DNA from: Mesorhabditis belari
Lineage: Eukaryota > Nematoda > Chromadorea > Rhabditida > Rhabditidae
DNA: 64,000 bases
Reading direction: 5' to 3'
NCBI GenBank assembly: GCA_958450365.1
Contig: CAUEEP010000133.1
Coordinates: forward strand, 434,001 to 498,000
Part shown: positions 35,301 through 47,000 of the stretch, piece after piece
How the letters are laid out: each line of letters begins with the position of its first letter
Position numbering within the stretch: the first letter of the stretch is position 1
The notes under the pieces: model-generated
Told to the model about the DNA's origin: nothing
Seen by the model: only the letters and a program-made list of their open reading frames with translations
The model's database searches: none
Translations under genes and position numbers: made by a program

Positions 35301-37003
35301 TGATATTCAAATTTTCCAATGTTCAATATTCAAATTCTGTTGTTGCGACTCTCTTGAATCCTTTCCAAATCTCTTATAGATAAAAAGAACTTATCGGCTT
35401 TTGCTTTTTATCATTTTTATCAAGATCTTGCAAAAAAACGGAAAAAGGGTACTTATCGTTTTGAAAGCGATTTTCATCTTGTATAGCCTAGTGAATTATC
35501 ATGATTGAAAAAGAGGAGAGATTTTCTGAAAATATTTTCCTAAATCCAGAGATTCAATTAGAAAATCTTGAGGAGAATGGAGATGAGAAGGGGGGAAAGA
35601 AAAGAGAAAAGAAATGGGAAAATATGAAGATAAGAAGGGGATTTTGGAAACGAAGATATTGGAAAGGGTATAAAAGAGAGAAGTTCTCAAAAAGATACAC
35701 CACATCTTTCTATATAAACAGAATGAGTACTGTTTTTTTTGTGAAAAAGGACAAGTTACTATAAGTCAGATCTAGGTTTGAAGTTTCTTTACCAAGAATT
35801 TTGACTTACCGGTATTCGCAAACAAAGCGAAGTGGGACAACGGAGGACATCCTCGAAGCTCAAATCGAGATTGTACGTGAAACGGCTCGTCGAACACTCT
35901 GATGTGTCTCCATTGCAGAAACTGAAAGGAAAGATGGATTGATAAACTAAAAGCCATTTCCAGCAGTTTAACAGAGTTTTGAGCATCGAAGTTCTTCTTA
36001 ATCAAAACGATTGAAGACACCATATTGCCTCAAAATATTCAATCCTTCGAAAACTTACGATTCCAATTGCAACAAGGCTTGCACAGTGTCTACATTTGGA
36101 TCCACGTACGCCAAAGGAGAGCAATCGAAACGAACAGAGCCCTGCAAGTGCTGAATAGAAAGAGTAGGTACGATAAGAAAGAAAAGATCATGTCTAACGG
36201 TCTAACTTGGCCATGTCAAACTACTAACCATGTCTAGGAAAGCTGTGCACAAGACATTATCGATTTCCTCCTTTGGTTCAGGACTACTTGAGTAGACTGA
36301 AGTTGAGGCGATAGAGTGCGGTGATCGAGGACTCATTCTTAAACGACAGCCTTCTCGCCGGGCAACGACTGAAAACGAATTGTTTGGATTTTTAAGTTGA
36401 ATATCAATGATCAGACTGAATAAAGGAAATTGTCAACTTTATATTTCAGCTTTTGAACACGTTGTAAGTTTCTTTCTAGGTACTTTTTTATACTAAGTTT
36501 TGAGGCTAACATTGGAAAATGAACCTTCTAATCAAGTTTTAGTCCACCAGAAGTCGAGCTTTTATGCGTTACTCGCAAGAACAAAGAACTCACTATTCGG
36601 AATGAGACCAGCTTTGAGACATTGTTGATAGCGACAAGCTCGACAATCGTCTCTAGCTAAAAACTTTCAGCTAATAAGCTTATCTTTAAGTTAACAATTA
36701 CCTGTTGAATTAACAACAGTTTATTAGTTTAATTACCTAACGATAAGCTCTATCTACCTATTGAACAAGCTCAAGAACTCACGAAAACTGCACTTTCCAT
36801 CATTGAAACAAGTGAATGTTGCATTTCGTGCCGTCGAGCGGAGGAAGAAGATTTTACAGGCACTGAAATCAATAAATGTTATATATTTATTGTATAATGT
36901 ATTATCTTTTCTTAAAGAAACTTAGCTAAACTTACTTGCAAGCAATTGACCCGTAACATTTTCTGGCGTTTCTCTGACCGCACGCCAAACAGAAGAGCAC
37001 GAT
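32340..37003 (-). CDS. Nuclear hormone receptor, copy B (NHR-B), start codon lost
   Basis: Mirror image of NHR-A with the same exon order. The finger region reads CLACGQRNARKCYGSIAC, NACKIFFLRS, TCFNDGKC and DDCRACRYQQCLKAG. The hinge has VARREGCRLRMSPRSPHS with a two-codon insertion (VLCTAFLDM against VTAFLDM). The ligand-binding exons include YNLDLSFEDVLRCPTS and HLFVSPFLLFAYTYR, and the last exon reads KLMGAVKSLVVRIEIGN then stop at 32,340. I found no frameshift or internal stop in the exons checked. The codon matching the NHR-A initiator (37,001-37,003) is ATC, and I see no nearby in-frame ATG. Either an upstream exon supplies the start or translation begins at a later Met without the first finger. 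Splice sites mirror NHR-A. Confidence 0.75.
34183..35000. repeat. NHR-B intron insert: 9-bp array, mariner scrap, 11-bp array
   Basis: 34,252-34,375 is an imperfect array of TTGTACTTC/TTGTACAAC units. About 34,540-34,760 (minus) reads NPWIDPREIVDAVGFSHKT and ENHLHIIGF, a mariner helix-turn-helix scrap. 34,838-34,945 repeats AGGAACCAAAT about ten times. NHR-A has none of this, so the insert arose after the duplication. The ORFs rich in Cys/Thr or Leu/Val here are translations of the array. Confidence 0.75.
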
Positions 37004-38780
37004 TTTGAGAGGGGAAAGAAAAGAGGAATTGAATAGAGAATCGATTTGTGGAAAAGTAGAATAGATGTCTGAAAATTATAAATAAGATATTCAGCTAACA
37101 AGTCGAAACACTAATCAATCAAAATGAACAAATTAAACAGCTGGAACAGAATAAGTACTGCACTGTTCTTTGTAGTACTTTGTCCGAAACAGCTCCTTTC
37201 TGGTGCACTGGGGTCTTCCGTTTGGCGAAACATCGTTAATTGAGTAAATAAACCGGTCACAAGCCAAACTTTACTGTGCCAAAAGGCAAGCGTTTATGCA
37301 TAGCCCTGGAGAACACTAGAACACTAGTTCCATCCTGTTGTTTGTAATAATACTCTCCAAAGAACAGAGTGCAGTACTTATTCTTGTTTGTCGTAAAGTG
37401 CGTTTACGCGCACAAAGTACAATAGAAAGTATACAAATGGAAAGAAGGAATGAAGTTGTGCCTACAGACTGGTTTATACTAAAGAATGGATATTTATCGT
37501 GGGTACAAGGGGTACTGTAACTGGGATACAACTTGGAAAATAGCTGTAATTTCAACAAAAATCTAATAACTTGCTAGTTGAATTGCAGTCAAAAGATACT
37601 GTAACCAAACAGCACTGTAACTGATATTGTAGAGAGCTCAAAATTTAAAGTAGCAGAAAGCCAAAGGTGAAAAACTACAGCTTCAACCAAGTAGCAGAAT
37701 TTTTCCACAAAATGTCCTCAAATCTGGGCAGAGCTGAGAAAAAATGAAGGGAAATGAGAAGACGGTAGATCGAAAGTTTTTTCCGCCTTCAACCTGAAAG
37801 AGAAACAGATTGGAGAAGGGATTTGAGGAAGAGATTCGAAAAGGGAAATGTGAGGTACAGTAGCCACTTTGGAACAATGTCTAGAGAAACAAAGCATCAT
37901 CAAAGTCAACATTTGATTCGTCTACTGATTCTGAACGCATAATCATAGTCAAAAAAGATTTGTAGTTTGCAGTCTTACACTGATAAAGGATTATAAATGA
38001 AGATTCCCGTTTGATTTCCCCGAAAAAACCCAAATTTACAGCTGAATATTTGTTAGCATCTACAAAGGAAAAAAAAATCCGTGTAAATGATTGGCGAGGT
38101 GCTCTTTGTGTGGCTGGTATATGCTACAATTAGGTATCAAAAAATAGCTGAAATTTAGGGCTATTTTTTCATAACAAAGATTCCGTTTTACTGATTTATC
38201 TCTTTCATTTGACGTCACTATTACCTTTCACTTCCAAAATCGTCTCTATTTTCTTTCGCAACGTCTCTATTCGTTTCTCTTTTCGAATTGACACAGCCGA
38301 CTCTAGTTATGGAATTCTCCAAGAAACTTTTCACTCTATTGACATAAATGGTCGTTTTTTTCTCTTCTTTGAACTGAAATTCACCACTGTTCAATGGAAC
38401 GACAGTCATTGATTGATGAGAAAACTAGAGTTTTGTTTTTAAATGCTTTTGCAGTTAACACCCGCACTTTGTACTCAAAAACAGTGACTCTTGATTTCTG
38501 GAACACTTAAATCAACATTGCTTCTATCCCTCCGCAATTTTTCACTTAGAGAACCTTGCCATTTTCTTTCCCAAAACCGAGCTCATCTTCGAAAAGTCAA
38601 TTTCTAAAGCCGAGAATTCACGGGTATGCAACAGCTTCTCAAATTTCAGTTCTCTAAATTCTCTTCTTCCAAGGGCAAAGAATTTTTGCGAAACATTTAA
38701 TGCGTCAGTGCAATTGATAAAATTGAGTTCAAGTTGATGTTTTTTTGTTACTTTTCTTTCTTTATCTCTAATATTTCAGA

Positions 38781-41586
38781 ATGAGCTTACTTAATTTTCT
38801 ATATTTATTGATTTCATTACAACTAACGACGGCATTGTTCGATCCGAATCACCTTTATCAAGGGCTTCAATTTAATTGTAAGTTGAATTGTTAGAAAAAT
38901 CGAAAGTTATTTAGATAATTATTTGGATTATTTGAATGCATCGCAAATTTTATACAATCATTTATTTACCGAAAGGAATTATACTTCTGCGTTGTCACCG
39001 GTTGACTCGAGAATGAATGGTGAGAGATTTGGGTTTGATTCAGGAATGAGAATCGATCAACTTAAAATGATAAAGACTTCTAGTTTCACATCAACGATAG
39101 CCCACTCATTTTGATTTACAATTAGGTTTACAGTATAGCTACAGTAAGTCTACAGGAGATTTGAGTCTCGAATCTTTTCTCAACCGCTCCACTCTTGCAG
39201 GGAATCCGCGTTTCAACGTTCACCTTATCTTAAATTTCGCTCAATTGATGAACGTTGTAAGACTTTTTGAAAGTTTCGAAATTTTCAAAGAATTCTAGAT
39301 GGACGAAGACGAGAGAATCGGGATTTTGCTTGAGATTTTTTACGTAAGCGATATTGTTTTGTGGCTAAAATTGGCTTTCAGATTTGGCAAGATGTCCGTT
39401 TGTCTTGGAATCCAGCAAGGTTCGGTGGAATTGAGCATATCTGGGTCGATTATAGGGATGTTTGGATACCGGAGAATGCCCAAGCCGATACGTGGGTTTG
39501 ATTCTTAAAGTTAAACTTTGATCCGTCGGAATACGGTAGCTGTGAAAGAGCTGCGAGAGTGTGGTAGCTTGTAGGGTACAGTAACTCCCTGAAGTAGGTA
39601 GCTGGTAGGGTACAGTAGTTCCCTGGAGTACGGTAGCTGGTAGGGTACAGTGATTCCCTGAAGTAGGGTAGCTGGTAGGGTACAGTAATTCACTGAAGTA
39701 CGGTAACTGATAGGGTACAGTAAGTCCCTGGAGTACGGTAGCGCTTGCCTTGTTTCAAAAAGCTTTAATTAAGACTAAATTTCTTGAATCAGAAATTTCA
39801 AATACTCTTTCCAGGAGAACTTTCACCGACATCGTTCCCGACTACAAGAAAACCGTAAAAATCTACGCGAATGGGACTCTCCGTTTGATGGAGAAAACCT
39901 ATGTGGACACAGTGTGCTCATTAATGGTTATTCTTTACATTTCGAAAGTATATCAATCGAAAAAAATGAATTCAGCTCAATCATTTCCCCTTCGATCGTC
40001 AAGTTTGTCCAATGAAATTCATGGTTTACTCGTATGATTTTTGGGAAGTGTCGATGACGTGGCAAATCAATGATTTTCAGTTAAAGTACTCGGTGAGTTT
40101 AAGAGAAAAACTGAATTGGTTAAAAAAAACAAAGAAACTAGCATTCAAATGTTATACTTTATGCCTAAAATAGAAACTTTGCTAACTGAACTTTGGTGTC
40201 CTTTATGCCCTGTAAACAACATCTTTCTGGCGAACTCAATCTTTCATTTTCTGAACTAGAAGCTAGAACTAGAGCTAGAAGGGGTTTGCTTAAGTAAAAA
40301 GATTACCAAAAGATTATCTAAGCATCTAAAAGATTACCTAACAAGTCCAATTTAGAGTACAGGAAATTGGGAGGTGACGAATATCACCGGCGGGATTCAA
40401 TTCTTTCCTGAGACTTTTTCATTCGATGCAGTAATGTGCACAAGATCGAAATATTCTATTCAAATCTCTAGGTAATCTTCGAAGTGTCCCTCAAACGGCA
40501 ACCAGAATTCTACTTCTTTGTCATCATCATCCCAACATTCTCTCTCTGCATCCTATCAACAACTGGACTCTTTTGGACAGCTCTAACAGATAGGAATCAA
40601 ATCGATAAGGTAAACAAGATGTTCACAAAAGAATCAACAGATTTTTACAAAGAGTCCAAAGACAACTGATTTGTACAAAGAGTACAAAGAGTGCTTAGGA
40701 TTTTAAAGTAACTAGCTTTCTTATCTTGTTTAGTACTGTAAACGAACTGTTTAGTACTGTTTTCTTGTATTGTTTAGTATAGTAAAGTAACTTGTTTCCT
40801 TGTCTTGCTTAGTATTGTAAAGTAACTAGCTTCCTTATCTTGCTTAGTATTGTAAAATAACTTGTTTCCTTATCTTGTTTAGTATTGTAAAGTAACTCGC
40901 TTCCTTGTCTTGTTTAGTACTGTAAAGGAACTGTTTAGTACTGTTTCCTTATCTTGTTTAGTATTGTAAAATAACTTGTTTCCTTGTCTTGTTTAGTATA
41001 GTAAAGTAACTTGTTTCCTTGTCTTGTTTAGTATTATAAAGTAACTCGCTCCCTTGTATTCCTACAGTAAAATGTTTAGTCGGTAAGATTATTTGAACGA
41101 AAAGTAAGTGAAGCACCTATCCACTCTTTCCTTTCTTCAGCAAATGCTCGGTTTCGGAAGTCTCGTCTCATTGATGGTCATTCTCGATATCGTTTCTGGA
41201 AATCTTCCAAAAACAAGTCACTTTCCATTATTGGGTAACAATAACATTAAAATGTCGAATGCTAAAGGATATTTTAAGGATTCTACGTGTTGATTTCTGT
41301 CTTCATCCTCTGCATCTCTTGTTTTGTTCTCACCGCGATTCCACTCAAAAACGAGAAGAAGAAAAAAGAGAATCAAAAAGAAATCGATGAAAAAGAGTAT
41401 GTTTTCAATGTTTTTTTAATCAATTTTTGTTACTTTTCTAGTAAAAAAGAATTGATCGATTCAAAGATTCGTTTTTGGAAGCGTCTCCTCGTCTGGCATT
41501 GTCTCCATTCTCATTTCTGGCTTCATATTTTATTCCAGGGATTTCATTTGGCCAATTTTATCTGGTTAATGTCTTTTTGGGAATAG
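38781..41586 (+). CDS. Cys-loop ligand-gated ion channel subunit 1 (LGIC-1)
   Basis: Pentameric membrane channel subunit, about 400 residues over twelve or so exons, all joined in phase. A signal peptide (MSLLNFLYLLISLQLTTALF) leads to the extracellular domain: NHLFTERNYTSALSP, IWQDVRLSWNPARFGGIEH and VWIPENAQADT. The Cys-loop is C-x13-C, split by an intron (VDTVC, then FPFDRQVC, about 39,909-40,006). TM1 follows LKRQPEFYFFVIIIPTF (40,483). The TM2 exon reads QMLGFGSLVSLMVILDIVSG (about 41,141). TM3 is YVLISVFILCISCFVLTAI, then a lysine/glutamate-rich loop of only about 35 residues, and TM4 ends ANFIWLMSFWE with stop at 41,584-41,586. Loop C shows no vicinal cysteine pair, so not an alpha-type acetylcholine receptor. 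TTTCAG ends one base before the ATG, fitting trans-splicing. Resembles nematode orphan lgc genes. Confidence 0.88.
39535..39740. repeat. ~36-bp minisatellite in LGIC-1 intron
   Basis: About five imperfect units of GTAGCTGGTAGGGTACAGTA plus ATTCCCTGAAGTACG between the exon ending ENAQADT and the Cys-loop exon. Intronic. The minus-strand ORF across it is an artefact of the repeat. Confidence 0.9.
40720..41065. repeat. ~35-bp minisatellite in LGIC-1 intron before TM2
   Basis: About ten variants of CTTGTTTAGTATTGTAAAGT followed by AACTTGTTTCCTTGT. It fills most of the intron between the TM1 and TM2 exons. Confidence 0.9.
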
Positions 41587-41673
41587 ATTTTGCATAAATA
41601 TTTCTTGCTTTTTAAAAATTAGTTTTATTGGTTATCAGCCAGATTTTTTTTTCTTGATTAAACATTAAAAGCA

Positions 41674-44031
41674 ATGCCGATCTCTTCAAATTCAAAGTCA
41701 ATGTGGAAACTGTTGATATTTACAAACAATCTCTTGCTCGTCACCGCTCTAATTCCCACAAATGATCTCTATCCAGGAATGGAGATTAATAGTGAGTAAA
41801 TGAGGTTGGGAAAAGTTTTTATACTGTTTTTTTTTCGGTAACTATATGAACTATCTGAGCGACTCGCAGCGATTGTACAATCATTTGTTCAATGAAAGAA
41901 ACTATTCAAAATGTTTATCGCCAATCGATCCAAGAAATGGTATTTGATTTCAAGATTTCTATTGTATCTTTTTTAGAAACTGAACGCTTTAACGTTGAAA
42001 TCCTTTTGAACTTCATCCGTTTGATGGACATTAAAGAAGAAGATCAGCAGATTGGAGTCATTCTAGAGCTTTTCTATGTCAGTTTACTGTAGTATTCTAG
42101 TATTGTTATTGTCCTGTACCTATAGATAATGAACAGGCTACGGTAGCTCTTCTACCGTAGCTCTTCTACAGTAGCTCTTCTACAGTAGCTCTACTACAGT
42201 AGCTCTACTACAGTAGCTCTTCTACCGTAGCTCTTCTACCGTAGCTTTTCTACCGTAGCTCTTCTACCGTATCTCTACTACAGTATCTCTACTACAGTAG
42301 CTCTTCTACAATAGATTCTTACCCTACAATTCACAGAGATGGCAAGACATCCGCCTCTCTTGGCGCCCGGAGTTGTTTGGTGGGATCAACCATATTTGGG
42401 TAGCCTACACATCGGTGTGGATTCCCGAGAATACCCAATCCGATACGTAAAGTGTTGACGGTTACTAGTTTGCTCAAAAGAAAATCTAGAGTCACCATGA
42501 ATGACATCATTCCATACTACAAGAAAACCGTGAAAATCTACGCGAATGGAACGCTTCAAATGATGGAGAAAACCTATGTGGAGACTGTTTGTCCGTTAAA
42601 TGTGGGATTTTTTAAAACCAATATCAATAAAATTCCTAGGCGATTACCTCCAAAATCTTTCACTAATCAAGCTATTTCCCTAAACAAAGTTCAGCTTCAA
42701 AAATTCCCCTTTGACGAGCAGCTTTGCGCAATGAAATTCATGGTTTGGTCTTACGATTTCTACGAAGTTTCAATGACTTATGGGATCAATTATTTTGATT
42801 ATTCATTGTATTCAGTGAGTGAATGAAGATCTTTAGAAAAATAAAGATATTCAGGGAAGCGGGAACTGGAAAGTAACAAATGTCACCGGAGATCTTCAAC
42901 ACTTTACTTCGCCTGAATATTCTTTTGATGAGGTCAGCTTTCTCCAGTATATTGTTAGCTTTGATAATCTAAACTTTTCGCACTATTTCGTCGTAAAGAA
43001 GCGTCGTAACAAAGCTTGTAGCGTCATAACGAAGCTTGTAGCGTCATAACGAAGAAAGACCATCAGATACCAAAAGTTCTGTTTTAAAGTTTGCTGGATC
43101 TGCTTAGTGTTATCAAATCAATAAATCAATAATTTTAGCTTAACCAAGTGTTATCAACTCAATAAATAATCAGTTTTATGGATTCTTTATCAAATTTGAG
43201 GTCTTTTTCTATATGTGTCTGAAACGTGAGCCTCAATTCTACGTCTTCGTCATCATATTCCCAACTTTTATCCTCTCAACTCTTACAGTTTTTGGCATTT
43301 TTTGGACGCCAAGCAATAAGAAAAATTACGTGGATAAGGTGATGATAAAATAGATTCGATTTTAGCATTTATTTTTAGATAATCTTAGGCCAAACGAGTC
43401 TCATCTCGATCACACTTTTGTTAGACATTGTGGCTGCTGACCTTCCACAAACAAAACAATTTCCTTTATTGGGTGAGTGTGGGAAGAATGGTAATGGAAT
43501 AGGAAATCGGGTAACAGTTAAAGTTCTTTAAACATTAAACTAAAGCCAAGCTAAAGCCAAGCTAAAGCCAAGCTAAAGCCAAGCTAAAGCCAAGCTAAAG
43601 CCAAGCTAAAGCCAAGCTAAAGCCAAGCTAAAGCCAAGCTAAAGCCAAGCTAAAGCCAAGCTAAAGCCAAGCTAAAGCCAAGCTAAAGCCAAACTAAAGC
43701 CAAACTAAAGCCAAGCTAATCAACCTCTGCAGGTTTCTATGTCTTGATCTCAACACTGATACTCTGTTTGGCGTGCTTCTTTGTCACACTTGCTCCATTG
43801 AAAGTCGAGAAGAAAGAGGAGTGAGTTGAAAAGTTGAAAATTGAAGAATTTATTCAAGTATAGTTGTTTTTTAATGACTAAACGTGTAAGAAAAAGATCG
43901 AAAACGATTTTTACAGCGAACTTAAACCCCTTTGGCTTCGAATAATCAAATGCTGGAATTTTTGGTTTCAAATCACTCTCCAACTATTGAATTTCATCAA
44001 TTTCATCTTTTTACTATCTTTTTGGAAATAG
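41674..44031 (+). CDS. Cys-loop ligand-gated ion channel subunit 2 (LGIC-2)
   Basis: Tandem paralogue, 87 bp downstream of LGIC-1, same strand. The N-terminal hydrophobic stretch is KLLIFTNNLLLVTALIP. The ectodomain has NHLFNERNYSKCLSPIDP, RWQDIRLSWRPELFGGINH and VWIPENTQSDT. The Cys-loop is YVETVC, then FPFDEQLC (about 42,580-42,726). TM1 is LKREPQFYVFVIIFPTF (43,219), TM2 IILGQTSLISITLLLDIVAA (about 43,380), TM3 YVLISTLILCLACFFVTL and TM4 NFINFIFLLSFWK, stop at 44,029-44,031. All exon phases match LGIC-1. Oddity: the acceptor of exon 2 reads TTTTTTTCG|GTAAC (41,831-41,839) where an AG is expected, and neighbouring AGs give the wrong frame. It is either a non-canonical site, an assembly error or the first disabling mutation. 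Confidence 0.82.
42130..42312. repeat. 14-bp minisatellite in LGIC-2 intron
   Basis: About twelve units of CTCTTCTACCGTAG and variants (CTACAGTAG), ending just before the exon that starts RWQDIRLSW. Confidence 0.9.
43546..43722. repeat. 11-bp minisatellite in LGIC-2 intron
   Basis: About sixteen almost perfect copies of AAGCCAAGCTA between the TM2 and TM3 exons. The low divergence suggests recent expansion. Confidence 0.92.
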
Positions 44032-44040
44032 AAAAGGGAT

Positions 44041-44066
44041 TTTATTGTATTAAATAAAGTTTTATT
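44041..44066. promoter_or_regulatory. Overlapping convergent polyadenylation signals
   Basis: AATAAA at 44,053-44,058 on the plus strand serves LGIC-2, 22 bases after its stop. On the minus strand TTTATT at 44,061-44,066 and 44,041-44,046 gives AATAAA for the adhesion GPCR; the first overlaps its stop codon. The stop codons are 30 bp apart, so the two 3' UTRs must overlap. Confidence 0.65.
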
Positions 44067-47000
44067 CACTTTCAAAATTCGTTTCTCCTGTTCCATTCGT
44101 TTTCGTGTTTGTTGTGTCGTTTTTATGGCGACGAGCTAGAGTTATGGACAGAATTATAGACAGAATTATAGACAGAATTATAGACAGAATTATAGACAAT
44201 GCTTTAATCCATTTCAAATTCAAACTCACCCGTAACATTTTGTCGATATCTTCTAAATATCCATAAAATAAACAACATAACTCCTTGACTTCCATTCGCA
44301 AAAGTAAACAAATAATGATAAGCAGAGACGGTTGGGGAGAATAAAGTGAGGTATTGGAGGATCTGGAAGAGCTTCTAAAAAATAGAATCTAAATAGCCAA
44401 ACCCAAGGCATTCCAAGGGTTAATTGCATGAGAATCAGTGTGTAGACACGTTGTCTGATATGTGCTCGTGTTAGCATGATCTGAAGGAGGGGAATTTTGG
44501 TTGAAAGTGGGTGTTCAACAACTAAAACGTGTCAACCTTTTAAAGGCTATTGTAGTCTTGTCTGTTTTTTCTCTAATTTCTCTATTTTTGATCTATTTCG
44601 GTTAAGAAGCATGAAGAAAACGATTACAGCAAGATTACGGTAGCTTTTTAGACAGTTTAGAAAACGGATTACTCTATTTTTGGTCTAAAGATACTATAGA
44701 GCCAGAGGCGAGGGTTATGGTAGAGATGAAGGCAAGGACTATGGTAGCTATGAAGGCAAGGGTTATGGTAGCTATGAAGATAAGGATTACTGTAGCTATG
44801 AAGGCAAGGGTTATGGTAGCTATGAAGATAGGGATTACTGTAGCTATGAAGGCAAGGGTTATGGTGCTATGAGATAAGGATTACTGTAGCTATGAAGGCA
44901 AGGGTTTGGTAGAGATGAAGGCAAGGGCCGGTAGTGGGCAAGGATTGGTAGCTATGAAGGCAAGGGTTATGGTAGAGATGAAGGCAAGGATTACTGTAGC
45001 TAAGAAGGCAAGGCTTATGGCAGCTATGAGGGCAAGGACTACATTAGTTATGAAAGTAAGGATTACTGTAGCTATGAAAGCAAGGATTACGGAAAGTTGC
45101 CACGTTTTAGAAAGCTGTAAAATTGCCACCAACCCTCGAGCTTGACGTTCCTCGATAAAATAACTTCCTTGCCACTAAAGCTGTACACAAAACAGCATTC
45201 GCTAATAGAAACGATAGCGGAATGACAATCGCGTATTCAATAATATCATGTCTCACCCAACAACTGAATATCTATTTTGTAAATGTATTGCAATAGCCTT
45301 CACTAATCATCCTGACGTTGGAAGAAATAAGAGAAAAAGTAGAGAAACAATGATAGAACGATTGGAAAGCCTGAAAGCTTATTTCTTTTAGAAATTCGGA
45401 ACTCTATTGAAAAAACTAACCAAAACTGATTGTGATGACAACCCATAAACGATTAAAATTCTTTAGAATCACTTTTGGAATCTCTCGACGAGAATAGAAT
45501 AGTTCAACAGTTTTCAGAGATTGAAAAATCGTTAGCATTATGCAGCTGAAAGTTACTAAAACAGTCAAAAGTTTGGTTTTCTAGTGTACTTTGTGCTAAA
45601 GAGTGGAAACAAACTATTTCTGGAGTACTAACAGACTGTAGGCTGGGCAGTTCACCTCGTAAACGTGCGCCTTCTAATGCACAAGTGGCAATCAAATCTC
45701 ACCTTTGTTCTTTGGTAAAAGGTGGGGATTTTTTATGGCAAATGTTATGACAAAAAAGGGTGTTTTCAGGAGCACAAAGTACATAAAATGAACTAATCCA
45801 AACCTGAGAAATAACATATAACTTGTCGCAGCCATTTCCTCACACACTCTTCCAGCTATTTTCTTATTTGAAAATACAGTGAAAATAAGATAAAATAAAA
45901 ACAAAGTGCACATATAAAGCAATTGAAGGAGATTTCGTCGTTGTGGCCTTGAACCGACAATCTTTTTTATATAAGAATGCCTCTTTAATCGATGAGAACT
46001 TAAAAAAAGTTATTTTTATAATTCAAAATTTTACTCACTATCCCAATCCAGTTACAATGAGCATGACAAAGAGACAAAGAATTGAGGAAATGTTGATGAT
46101 GTTGCCGAAAATGATTAAGAATATATCACAAACAGCTGGATCGTTTAAGCGACCGTCCTGCAATTGGGAAAGGCTTTAAATTGAAAGTGAAAGGACTAGC
46201 GACTAGCTTTTGGGAGCTTTAAACTTGTTGTTGACTGTCAACTTTGTTCTACTGTAAACAGCTTTCTCACTGACTAGTATATAAAAGTAAAAGTATTCAG
46301 CTAACAAGACAAAATGCTCTTGAACGTTTTGCTAAACTAAACGCGACGCTTAGACATTAGACACTATTAGACAAAATACGTTACATTCTACTGTACTTTA
46401 CATACCGTAAATACTGTAATAGTACCCCACCTTTCTCGTACAGTCGCGTAGTCGCAAAAGTTTTTTAGTATTTCATTTTTTTCAAAGCGCCCATACTTTC
46501 AAAAAATGTGTCTTTGGTATCAAAAAATAGCCCTGAATTTCAGCTATTTTTTGATACCTAAGCGCGCATTGTAGCATAAACCAGTGTCGAGAAAAACGCG
46601 TTTTTTTTCGGGATGGTTGCGTAGTCTAACTTTATACATCCCGTTCTCTGCGCTGCTTTATGCTACAATGCGCGTTTAGCTATCAAAAAATAGCCCTGAA
46701 TTTCAGCTATTTTTTTGATATATGTTGTAGCATTGTAGCATAAACCAGTGACGAGAAAAACGCGTTCAAAGCTAGGCTACGAAACACTCCGCACCGTCAT
46801 TATCGGGATGGGGTACTATTACAGTATTTACGGTAGATTTAAAATCGGAATACTTTTTTTTTTAAGGTATCAGTGTATCAATTTCACATTTCCTCCAAAA
46901 CTCACGATCAACAGCGTAAAATCGGTCAAATGCTCGCATTCAGCGGTGAGCATTCCCTTTTTTCCCTCAACCACTCTACATCCATCATCAGCCCATCTCA

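Larger units (their letters stand above)
31740..38120. repeat. Right arm of the NHR/srh palindrome
   Basis: Reverse-complement partner of 14,080-22,260. It carries NHR-B. Unique here are the tandem array at 34,250-34,375, the extra mariner scrap and 11-bp array at 34,540-34,950, and the lack of both the intron-1 insertion and the 14,790-15,370 segment. Confidence 0.85.

Noticed and set aside
40720..41065. CRISPR-like array
   Set aside because: Unit-to-unit variation with no unique spacers; it is an intronic minisatellite in a nematode gene.
44890..45145. Ala/Ile/Phe membrane-like ORF and Lys/Ala ORF
   Set aside because: Both read through the 24-bp intronic minisatellite.
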